Shown here: positions 1-9,200 of the stretch, piece by piece
Layout: every line of letters begins with the position of its first letter
Numbering within the stretch: position 1 is the first letter of the stretch
From: Phallusia fumigata
Lineage: Eukaryota; Chordata; Ascidiacea; Phlebobranchia; Ascidiidae
DNA length: 24,932 nt
NCBI GenBank assembly: GCA_008931825.1
Contig: QXVZ01026497.1
Span: 1 to 24,932 of the forward strand
Direction: 5' to 3'
Translations under genes and position numbers: made by a program
Notes under the pieces: model-generated
The model's database searches: none
Seen by the model: only the letters and a program-made list of their open reading frames with translations
What the model was told of the DNA's origin: nothing

Positions 1-232
1 GACGAATCTGGTTGCCAAGGTAACATAAAAATAAACCGACCTATTTTAAAAGTCGTTTGTACAGTCACGTAAAAAAGGTTTGGTAAAGAAGTAAAAGAAA
101 TAACAAGTTTTTTGTTATTGAGAGCTTTTCATTTCATGACTTTAACTACCCCTTTCCTTGGTAAATTTTGACTCATAGATGAAAGTTTTGTTACTGATTT
201 TTTGGTTCTAATTTCTTTTCTTGGTCACATAG
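1..232 (+). other. Intron of the serine protease gene (5' partial)
   Basis: This AT-rich stretch ends in a pyrimidine-rich acceptor (CACATAG, AG at 231-232), directly before the first recognisable protease exon. That exon begins with two bases of a split codon, so at least one more coding exon, presumably carrying the initiator Met and signal peptide, lies upstream of the window. I see no coding or repeat signal in it. Confidence 0.6.
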
Positions 233-2645
233 GTTGCGGTGTAGCAAATATTCCGCCCCGAACAAGTTCAGTATTTGGAAAAGAAACGTCGCTGGGATCA
301 ATAGGTGTCTTCCAAAGTCCCATCGGGACGCAAAGAAACTCAAGCGTGGTAAATTTTGTTGAAAGTTTTTTATGTAGTAAGAAAAAGTTATTATCAACAA
401 AAAATAACATATATGTGTTTTTTTTTGTGTAGGAACGAGCACGTTTGTTCAACGACATTGGACTCATCGAGGTTGCTCGAATCCCGCACTTTCAGTTAAA
501 ACGGATTCGAATGCCCAACCTTAAACTGTCAAAACTTGCCCAACCGAACACCGGAATCAGAAATGAGAAAACTCGTTTGGTTCCCATCAGGGGACTAAGA
601 CCCAAGACAGAAGTCGTGTCAGTCAGGAAGAAAAGAGAAACGTCCTCTGCTTCACGGTCTGCTCGTCGACCGCGTTTTTCCTTTGCGTCCTTGTTTTTAC
701 GAGTCTTAAGACAAAGGTCCAGCCCAACCCGCCCACGCAAACCAGTGAGAAAGGTGAAGATATACGGGTCATACGCTGCAAGAAAAAGCAGCCGCTCGCC
801 TGAGCCCATTCCCAAATGGCAATGGAACATGATCCGCAACTCATTAAACCGCGATAAGTTTGGAAACAGGTATACACGACATTTGATGTATGCTTTTGTT
901 TGTATAGTTTAAAAGATTACCAATGTAGTTATGTGACTGCATGCACTGCTCGACAGAATTTTATGTATTTGCCAATATTCATTGCTCAATGATCGTGGCA
1001 TTAGAGCGGTACCTAAATGTTGGCTGTTACAAATTTCGTTTTTTTTTCAGGAAAGGTATCATGCATAGGATGAAACGAAGCGCGTTGGCACGTATCACCG
1101 GCGGAGGACACGCAGTCCCACACAGCTGGCCCTGGCAGGTATTTGCACAGAATACACATGCTTTAAAGCTCTAAACTATATTCAGTCTTAAAACATTTGG
1201 CTTTGATTAAACTGTTGTAGGCTGCTTACTACGTGTACAACTCAAAAACGGAATCGCATCACTTCTGCGGCGGAACGCTTATTGATAGATACTGGATGGT
1301 TACAGCAGCTCACTGTCCTCTTCAGTAAGTTTACGTTTTGTGTCCACCCCCAAGAGGTGAAATAAATTTAACCCACATGCTTTTGAATGTGAATTTAGAG
1401 GGGACGACCATTCTGTAGTGGTGGGTGCACACGATCTGTACGATGTCGACGGAACCGAACAAGAGCTAAAAGTCGACATGGTTTACTTGAATAAGGTTTT
1501 TCAGTTTTCAGAAGACCTGGTCGGTGACATAGCGCTCGTTAAGTTCAGGTTAGTTCGTAAATTTAGTTTAGATTTCCTGTTTGAAAAGCGTTCAACAAAA
1601 TGTTTTGTAGATACCCAGCACGCACATCCCGAGCTGTTCAGCCCGCCTGTTTGTTAAAAAACACAGATCCACGATTTTCCTCGGGATACAACTGTGCAAT
1701 TACTGGATGGGGACGAATCAATTCTGATGGTAAACACTTACTTTTTAGATTAAAATTCCTTGTGGCAGAATTTGCTACCAGCATACAAATGAATAATTAT
1801 TCTACGTTTGCAAAACTAGCACTTTTGAAATGTGGGTTATTTTGAATTTTGGAGACTTCGAAGAAGGTTTATGTGAAGTTTAAGTACGCAAACATGGATT
1901 ACAAGTTGATATACATACTAAATAGACAACATCCTGCGTAAATCAACTATTTTATGCGTTAAACTGACCTTTTGAAATTAGCTTTTCGTACCGCCCTCTT
2001 CTTCGCGCGGTTGTGGCAGCTTATAGATAACTTGTTACACAACGTGTTATCCGCATGTTTTCACAGCTCCAGGTGTTGAACAAGTGTTGCGACAGGGCGA
2101 GGTGCCTATTATAGGACATGAGCTGTGCCAAACAAAGTTCTTGTCCGATTACAATTTGCATGACTCCATGATTTGCGCTGGAGCCACAGGAGCGAACACA
2201 TGTCGGGTAAGGCATGAACTAATTTCAAAATTCAAAAAGTAATGTATTTTTATTTACAAACAAACATACTAAAACATCACTCTAAAACCATGCTTAATTT
2301 AATTGGGGTAAAGGGCTGATTGCCTCAGTAAAAAGTAGAAAGTATTTTGCATTACAAATGTATAACTTGTTTTAAATTTACCTTCGGTGCGTTAATATTC
2401 TCAGAAGTGATCTAAGTCTAAATTTTGATTTGAAAGTTGACTTTTTAGTTAATCAAGGCATTTTTCATCAGGGTGACTCTGGTGGACCTCTCGTCTGCAA
2501 ACGCGACGATAAAACGTATCTCGTTGGAATTACGAGCTGGGGCGACACCAAGTGCAAAGGGGACATTCCTGGCGTTTACACTAGAGTACAAAGCTACATG
2601 GACTGGATAGAAAAAATTATAAATTCGGAACAATGCCAGCCTTAA
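233..2645 (+). CDS. Chymotrypsinogen-like S1A serine protease, 5' partial, 8 exons
   Basis: This is a secreted endopeptidase zymogen. Exons: 233-348, 433-869, 1051-1138, 1221-1324, 1399-1548, 1611-1729, 2067-2206, 2472-2645 (stop TAA 2643-2645); all phases match, giving about 441 visible residues. The first full codons read CGVANIPP, like the chymotrypsin A-chain. A very basic Arg/Ser/Lys-rich segment follows (exon 2), then the activation site LAR|ITGG and a protease domain of about 243 residues. The triad is His in TAAHC, Asp in GDIALVKF and Ser in GDSGGP. Cysteines fit pairs 1-122, 42-58, 136-201, 168-182 and 191-220 (chymotrypsin numbering). The S1 pocket has Asn189, Thr190, Gly216 and Gly226, so trypsin-like Arg/Lys specificity (Asp189) is not expected; chymotrypsin- or elastase-like is more likely. 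The signal peptide is outside the window. The fold is certain; the substrate is unknown. Confidence 0.93.
433..1090 (+). other. Basic insertion in the protease propeptide (exon 2 and start of exon 3)
   Basis: Between the chymotrypsinogen-like N-terminal segment (233-348) and the ITGG mature N-terminus (ATC at 1093) lie about 160 residues with strong Arg/Lys/Ser bias, including [24 protein letters not shown] and HRMKRS. The exon is open along its full 437 bp, and both its splice phases match those of its neighbours, so it reads as coding. Chymotrypsinogens normally have about 15 residues here. The multiple dibasic sites could be processing sites for furin-like or trypsin-like enzymes. There is no recognisable CUB, LDL-A, SRCR or kringle domain and, apart from the first residue of exon 1, essentially no cysteine. 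Confidence 0.7.
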
Positions 2646-2817
2646 ACTATGCATCAGCTGCTTGTATGTGGACACTGGGCTTGTATATCAATGAAACTAG
2701 TCATTTTTTGCTTTTGCTCTATTTCTTGAGATAGAAGCGTAGCAAAACATGAAAATGTCTGTATGAGATTCTCGCATCTTGTTTAGTTGGAGAAAATACG
2801 TTGCTCGTCGTCACGAT

Positions 2818-2823
2818 AATAAA
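2818..2823 (+). terminator. Polyadenylation signal of the protease gene
   Basis: A canonical AATAAA lies 173 bases after the protease stop codon. It is the first such hexamer in the 3' flank, so the 3' UTR is probably about 190-200 bases. Confidence 0.6.
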
Positions 2824-3112
2824 CAAACCCCCTGTAATCTAGACTGCAATATATCATCCACCATTAAAATTTGTGTTTAAGTATTCGTGTGGCAGTTGGT
2901 ATCGTGTTCAAAAATTACACTAATGGTCGATCGATTACGTTCCTGTTTCTTTCTATTTATTGGCTGCTGAACGTTCATAAACATGCCATCGCTTTATTGC
3001 CGTTTTTATGCGTTTGCAAATACAAGTGCCTTTTTTCGTTAACGAAGTTGCCATTTACTTTTTCGTCAAATCTCATTTGTAACGTCAGAACTTTTGCGCG
3101 CCTGGCACCGCG

Positions 3113-3712
3113 CTGACGTCACACAAGAGAGACTTGGTCCCAATTTCTGAAAACGGTTTGTATTCGAAAATGAAATGTCCGACACGAACACGTTTGAAAA
3201 TACGTACACGTTAAAGTTCCTGAACATGGTTTTCTGTGAAGAAAACATGCAATTGTCAGCTAAATAAAAGGCCGACACATACAAGTAACTTATAACGTAT
3301 ACCAGAGTTTACGTTATAAAAACACTTAAAAAAACAAATCAGAACATACATCTTAAACTTTGATTTAGTGTGGCTTACCTCGCATCACCAACGGTTCACT
3401 NCTGACGTCACACAAGAGACACTTAATTGTTCCCAATTTCTGAAAACGCGTGTTGTACTGGAAACGGTTTGTGCTCGAAAAATGAAATGCCCGACACGAA
3501 CACGTTTGAAAATACGTACACGTTAAAGTTCCTGAACATGGTTTTCTGTGAAGAAAACATGCAATTGTCAGCTAAATAAAAGGCCGACACATACAAGTAA
3601 CTTATAACGTATACCAGAGTTTACGTTAAAAAAACACTTAAAAAAACAAATCAGAACATACATCTTAAACTTTGATTAAGTGTGGCTTACCTCGCATCAC
3701 CAACGGTTCACT
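3113..3712 (+). repeat. Direct duplication of ~290-310 bp around a single N (3401)
   Basis: Copy A (3113-3400) and copy B (3402-3712) both begin CTGACGTCACACAAGAG and both end CACCAACGGTTCACT. They are nearly identical apart from scattered substitutions and an indel of about 18 bases near 3453, where copy B has extra sequence between GAAAACG and GGAAACG. A single N separates them. The layout suggests two alleles of one locus joined end to end in the assembly rather than a biological tandem repeat. Each copy contains a TGACGTCA (CRE-like) palindrome at its start. Confidence 0.9.
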
Positions 3713-4261
3713 TATAATGATCAGTTTTGGGCACATTCTACCCTTATCATCTAATAAAACACAAATCCAATAGTTTTTACTGATCTTGTCGCATAACCTT
3801 AAATGACAACCTGACGCACACTGCACGTGGCATAAAAACTCAACACCAAAATTTACCAAAGCATGGCAAGAGAAGGAAAACCTATGGCATTGTTACGTCA
3901 TAGGGAATGCTGGCATTGTTGTGCAATCCTACATCATGCGATGTGCAGAGTAATACGGTTTAGTTACTTTATCACAGATGCTAATAAAAAATTTGTTACT
4001 CTGATAGGGACGTTATGGTTAATATTTTTTAAATTTCAAATTATTTTAAAAAACTAGTGTTAGTTTAACATTTATGCAATAGCAGCGCTTTCAAACATAA
4101 TGCTTGGAAACGCCTAAAGTTTCTTGTGCCTTTTGCCTGCTATCCAAAAAACTTATATTTTCTTTGTGTTTAAAGACACTGAGTCTGGTATTTGCATACC
4201 CCTTTAATATTGAAAATGAACGTGTGCCAAAATACTTGCATTCACTTTTCACCCCTGCACA

Positions 4262-4361
4262 GAGACTTGAACTAGACTCAAAAGACTAGCGTATTGACTT
4301 GAAACTTGGAGCCCTAAAGACTTGATTTGAGACCCGGCCCCTAGAAACTTGACTTGAGACT
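4262..4361. repeat. Degenerate ACTTGA-rich minisatellite
   Basis: The words GACTTGA, AACTTG and GACTTGAGAC recur with irregular spacing over about 100 bases (gagacttga, attgacttgaaacttgg, aaagacttgatttgagac, aaacttgacttgagac). This is a degenerate simple repeat with no coding potential, directly upstream of the inverted repeat at 4372. Confidence 0.5.
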
Positions 4362-4371
4362 GTTATCAGGT

Positions 4372-4483
4372 ATGGCAGTAGTACGGTGCGGTACGCAGCA
4401 AAACACATCAAAAGGTACGGTATGTCCTTCGTAACGAGGTATGTGGTACGTACAGCTCAATACGTACCGTATCGTACTGTCAT
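4372..4483. repeat. Imperfect inverted repeat with GTACGGTA arms
   Basis: The left arm (4372-4395, ATGGCAGTAGTACGG...) is matched by the complementary right arm (4463-4483, CGTACCGTATCGTACTGTC). About 67 bases of loop between them contain further GGTACGGTA and GGTACGTAC words. It could form a hairpin and may be a small palindromic element or a fragment of a foldback transposon. There is no coding capacity. Confidence 0.5.
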
Positions 4484-4680
4484 CCTTGCATGTAATAACA
4501 GAAAAGTTTTAATATTAAGACAATTCAGACAATATTTTGAGCAATATAAATTTTATTCTTGACTTTCTAAAGCCTTTGCAGACTGTGAAACCCTCAGGCA
4601 AGTGTCTAAGCTTTAGCTTATTTACCTTGTTCTAAATCCGACACAGTCTGTGGACAAAACTATTTTCGAACTGTCTGAAC

Positions 4681-4876
4681 GAGTGATTCTTAATAGAAGT
4701 TCTCGTACCACTGGAGGTCCGCCATCGCCTCCTAGTGGTCTCCGAAAAGACACCTTAAACTAAAGTGCTTATCAAATCGCCTGTTTAGAGAGCGTGTTAA
4801 AGTGGGTTTCTGTTTGGTGGTCCTCATAACAAAATTGGAAGATGTTCCTGGTGGTGAAAAAGTTTGAGAAACACTG
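4681..4876. mobile_element. Decayed hAT-like MITE
   Basis: The right end TTTGAGAAACACTG (4863-4876) is the inverse complement of the hAT-type terminal motif CAGTGTTTCTCAAA. The left end GAGTGATTCTTAAT (4681-4694) matches that motif at 10 of 14 positions. The flanks GTCTGAAC (4673-4680) and GTCTAACT (4877-4884) resemble a decayed 8-bp target-site duplication, the size typical of hAT elements. The internal 170 bases carry no transposase and contain inverted CCACTGGAGGTCCG / CTAGTGGTCTCCG words. It is non-autonomous and old. Confidence 0.5.
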
Positions 4877-5026
4877 GTCTAACTAAATTGTCGTTAAAAA
4901 GTTTTGCTCAGTTTGTCTTCGCCACACGCTAATTTGCATTTTGAATTTAGACCCCAAATCCATCGGATAATCTTTTGCTTTTTTCACACCAACTGCAGAG
5001 TGCAATATTAAAGGTTTCTTTTTTAG

Positions 5027-5259
5027 GTGCTTCCACCAACTCTTTAGTCTTCACTCGGTACATATTGCCTACCGCCCGATGTCGCTACAACACAAAGACA
5101 TGACGGATGCTTCACGGTTGGTTGGTTTTGTTTAAAGCGTGCGTTTCAACAGATTCAGACCGCTACTGACGCTCGCTTTGTCTTGAGTAGGAGATAGGCG
5201 ATGGTCGATGGTTTTGCGTGAGTGGCAACTGACTAGACATGGTTTCAGGAACACTGAAG
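5027..5259 (+). other. Candidate noncoding 5' UTR exon of Shank
   Basis: A strong acceptor (GGTTTCTTTTTTAG, ending at 5026) and a good donor (GAAG|gtgcgt at 5260) bracket 233 bases that are less AT-rich than their surroundings. All three forward frames contain stops, so it would be untranslated. The next acceptor downstream is TATATTTCACAG ending at 6194, just before the Shank start codon. An ATG at 5239 would give a short upstream ORF across this junction. No transcript evidence is available here. Confidence 0.3.
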
Positions 5260-5794
5260 GTGCGTTTGTGCTAAACAACGCTACAATTTAAGTATCTGTT
5301 CATCTAATATTGTAAAATTTTTTGGTTTACCATATTTCTACTTTTCCCCTTGTTTATACTTGCTACAATACTGGACGTCCGAGGATCGCAATGTTTCTTT
5401 ATTGTTGAGTAAAAGCGAGGTATAATTGTAGGCAAGAAGATAACAAATATCTATGGATTGTATTTTGAGAAGTATTTCAAAATATATTGAAGTATTCGCA
5501 AAAAGTATTGCTTTGAGTATTTTTGGCCACTTGTTCTTGTGTTGTGTGTGTACAATATGTGGTTTAGTTTTTTTCCTAAAATGGCTTGTGGTTTATTGAT
5601 TGTAATATTTGTCCATCATTTTGTTCTTAACAACAAAACCTAGTTTATTGGCAAAATAAAGTTGACTGAAATAACTACCTAACACATTATATTATGGTGT
5701 TTACACAAAATTGAAAAATTTGGTGGAAGGGTAAAGATCTTAAGCTAACATTGAAAATTTTATTACAATTTTATGCTTTGTGTTGTGGAACTGG

Positions 5795-5823
5795 CAGTTA
5801 ACAGTAATAACAGTTAACAGTAA
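5795..5823. repeat. 13-bp direct repeat CAGTTAACAGTAA x2
   Basis: Two perfect copies (5795-5807 and 5811-5823) are separated by TAA. Each contains CAGTTAAC, a word that can match Myb (YAACNG) or HNF1-half (GTTAAC) sites. It lies about 480 bases upstream of the Shank ATG. Confidence 0.5.
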
Positions 5824-6194
5824 ATGAACCATATTGTTTTTTTAAGGGCCCTTTAACAAACCACAAACTGAAATCATGTTTATGTCTAATAAACTTCATA
5901 TCACAGGATCCTTGTTAACCCAACTGTTTCTTGCTAGTACTGGGCCACATAGAACTGATTTAAATATGTTTGAGGCAAATCTGATCCCATATTTAATCCT
6001 TTTGGTTATTTGTCTAATCCCACAATGCATGACCTAGAAGAGATATATTTCTCACAACAATCGTTGGCAGGTTTAGCACTAATCAATGTATCCGACTGTA
6101 TGTAGGTCAAAAATTGTTGACCAAAAGAGCAACTTCTTCAATTATCACAAACAGGAACTGACCTTCATTTAAACGCCAGTGTTATATTTCACAG

Positions 6195-6297
6195 GTCTGG
6201 TTAAGTGTGATGCTATTAACGAATGCTGTGAATAGTTCGGCATGACATGAACGTTGTAAGCTATCGAGTCTGTTAGTGGCAGTCCTGTGTCATTATC
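6195..6297 (+). other. Shank 5' UTR segment preceded by a splice (or trans-splice) acceptor
   Basis: The sequence GTTATATTTCACAG ends at 6194 and is a good 3' splice site 103 bases before the Shank ATG. An in-frame TAG at 6274-6276 shows that the reading frame does not continue upstream of 6298. The acceptor could receive a cis exon (for example 5027-5259) or, in a tunicate, a spliced leader; the two cannot be told apart from the sequence. Confidence 0.35.
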
Positions 6298-9200
6298 ATG
6301 TCATCCTTCGTTGGAATTCGTTCGGCTACTTCCGAATTGGATATATCGCGCAACTTCAACAACAACGTGACTGGAGCTAGGCTTATGCGACAGAAATCAA
6401 ACACGTCATTGCGGAATATTTCTATGTTTTCAAGAAACGACAAGCCTATTGATGATTGTACAAGGTGCGTGTGCTATCAAGTATATTTTATCATGAGGTG
6501 TAATTCATATTTTTGCTGTTTTACTTGTTGTTTGGAAGCTGCCGATACGAGTGCGTTTCGCGGGAAACATTGATGGTAAGCCTTGTTGTGGGTTGCCGCA
6601 TGCGGGAACTTTCTGTCGTGACCTGTGTCAAAAATATTTTTGTGTTTTTTTCTCCTGCCAAGTACGAGTGGCGTACCAATGAAGCCTGTGTATTTAGGCG
6701 TGTAATCAATGTAATTTACAGCCCATGTATGTTTGCCCACAAGGTCGATCGACCTCGGTATCCGGCTTTGTATGACCTAGTTCTATTTAACCTAGTGCAA
6801 CATTCGTATCTTGCTGCAATATATAATACATATATGTGTCATATGTCACGTGGTTTATGTTGTTATTGGATCAAATTGATGACTGTTTATTCGGTGCTTG
6901 ATCGCCCATATTGGGCAAACAATGTTGGCACGTCGTTGAAAGTACTCTATCTTCGTTGTCTGTTCGTTTGTTTAGCGTCGTCTTTAAATTGGCTCTGGAT
7001 ATTGTCCAACATATTTGCGTTTCGGACGGCTGCGGTAGCCGTATTTGTGTGCATAAAAGTGTTGTTTATTTTTAAAGATCAGCTACCTCCACTGACGCGG
7101 AGTGGGAGACCCGGCATCGCCTTTTAACCAACGTGAACAGCAACAATAACCGTTCCCTGCGCTCAATCGCAACCACAGTGCCACAGTCCCCCGACTATCG
7201 AACCTTGCTTATGATGAGAAGGCCCATGTCGAAAGTACCCCGGTTAGTAATTCACATGGTATTGTTTTCACTGTCCTGTTGGTCAGTCCTTTTGTCGTAA
7301 TTTGACACCGAAACGGTCAAGCGATATGTGGGGAACTATGCAGACTTTGTTGAGCTGCGACGGCCCCTTTAGTCCACCTATTTCCCACAATATATCATAT
7401 TACCCAAATAAATAAGTAAACACTGTCTTACGTAACCAGGCAAAGCCCGTTCAAAACTGGTTTCCGTGTGATCTTTGTGTATTCGACTGTTGAAGTATAA
7501 TTTTAAATTCTCGCAAAAAAAAGCTTCGAATTCATTTGGCATGTTAGCCATATTAAAACACTGGTTTTTGCTTTGTTTACTTGTAATACGTAACTTTTGG
7601 CAGACGTTANCGATATGTGGGGAACTATGCAGACTTTGTTGAGCTGCAACGGTCCCTTTAGTCCACCTATTTCCCACAATATATCATATTACCCAAATAA
7701 ATAAGTAAATACTGTCTTACGTAACCAGGCAAAGTCCGTTCAAAACTGGTTTCCGTGTGATCTTTGTGTATTCGACTGTTGAAGTATAATTTAAAATTCT
7801 CGTAAAAAGCTTCGATTTCATTTGGCATGTTGGCCATGTAAAAATACTGATTTTTGCTTTGTGTACTTGTAATACGTAACTTTTGGCAGACGTTACTCTG
7901 ACTATGATTCGTGTGACTCGAACGAGTCTGATGACGAGTACGCCGAGGAGTTACCCGACCACAGCGAAACTGCAAGCATGTCACGTGTTTCCAATGCCTC
8001 GACAAATTCCAACACTTCGCAAGGAAGTCTGATCATTGATTCGCAGCTTTCACATATGGTAAGACACGGCGGTTATGGTCAGTTGTAAGACTATTAGTGT
8101 AATAAGCGTTTCTTTGTCTCACAGCTTAATGACGAACACGAGGCGCCAGAGCCGGATAAATTTCTTACCGACAGTGGATCATCTCATAATCGCGTTCTGC
8201 TGAAAATTTCTGTGACGGAGCAGAAATTAACGGTTTGTGACGTCATTGTAATTGATTGGTACACGATGAAGTAGATTAACCTTGACGCAATAACACGAGA
8301 TAGTATTTACGCCTTACCGCGACAATATCCCTTGTTACATACAGTATATGGCCTATTTAAAGGCAGCTTTGATACAAGCTTTGTGCTTTTAACAATAGTA
8401 AAGTTGAGGAAATCTACATGAAGTAATAACATGATGACGAGCAACTCGCATTTATGCACAATTTATTGACGCATAATTCAAATATTTACACCTACATTTG
8501 GCAATTTCCAAAATGCTTACCCACCTTAGGGTGCAAAAACCTGTATATATGTCTCGATTTCAGTCACATTCTGCAGTTACCGTGTCGGTTTCAGTTCTAT
8601 CACATGACAACAGATTACCTGCGAGCTTATCTCGCCCAACGCTAACCGCACCAAGGCCGAATAATAACGTGGGGCAATCGTGGCATGTATCTTCGCAAGC
8701 ATGTGGTAAACGATATCTTGCACGCGGAAATAACTCTGTCTGCCGTGACAGCCACTTGGCGACAACTTACTAGTCAGCTGTGTTTTGTTCCAACCCCCAG
8801 TGAGCGTGGAAAGGCCTAGCAGGAACTGGGTGTGTTATAGTTTGGCGCTGACAGTTTGTTGAAAGTCATTCCTTATGATTTATACAGAAATGCTTGCGGG
8901 TTGATATATCGGAAACCGCATGGACAGCAAAGCAAAGGATTATACAAACGCTTGCCAAGGTAAGTGCGATGTTTATTGCGTTTTTACAGGCGGCGTGTAC
9001 TTTATTGGTGCCTTAATTGGCCTTGTTTTGTGGGGTGTTATTGTTGAGTTACTGCGTGGTCATAATAACTATATTTACACCCACAGAAACTGTCGGACCC
9101 GTTTAATTACGGCTTGTACTGCAAGAAGTTGGGCCGTTTTCTGCTCGATCACAAACCTTTGTCGGATTATGTGGAGGCGGATTCAGTAGCCGCATATGAG

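Larger units (their letters stand above)
2824..6194. other. Intergenic region between the protease and Shank
   Basis: No open reading frame here has domain matches or a convincing exon structure on either strand. It holds the duplicated block at 3113-3712, the ACTTGA-rich stretch and inverted repeat at 4262-4483, a hAT-like MITE at 4681-4876, a candidate noncoding exon at 5027-5259 and a short direct repeat at 5795-5823. The rest is AT-rich sequence in which I see nothing. The Shank promoter should lie in the 3' part of this interval or just upstream of 5027. Confidence 0.6.

Noticed and set aside
492-839. Minus-strand 115-codon frame opposite protease exon 2
   Set aside because: It is a shadow of the Arg/Ser-rich coding exon on the + strand; the + strand exon has matching splice phases on both sides.
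6539-6575. Possible micro-exon ending at a strong gtaagc donor in intron 1
   Set aside because: Its length of about 37 bases is not a multiple of three, so inclusion would break the frame between exons 1 and 2.
6513-7127. 204-codon open frame through Shank intron 1 and into exon 2
   Set aside because: It has no ATG at its start, overlaps exon 2 in the wrong frame, gives a T-driven hydrophobic peptide and has no splice partner in phase. Exon 1 read-through into the intron hits a stop at about 6571. The length is mildly surprising but not enough.
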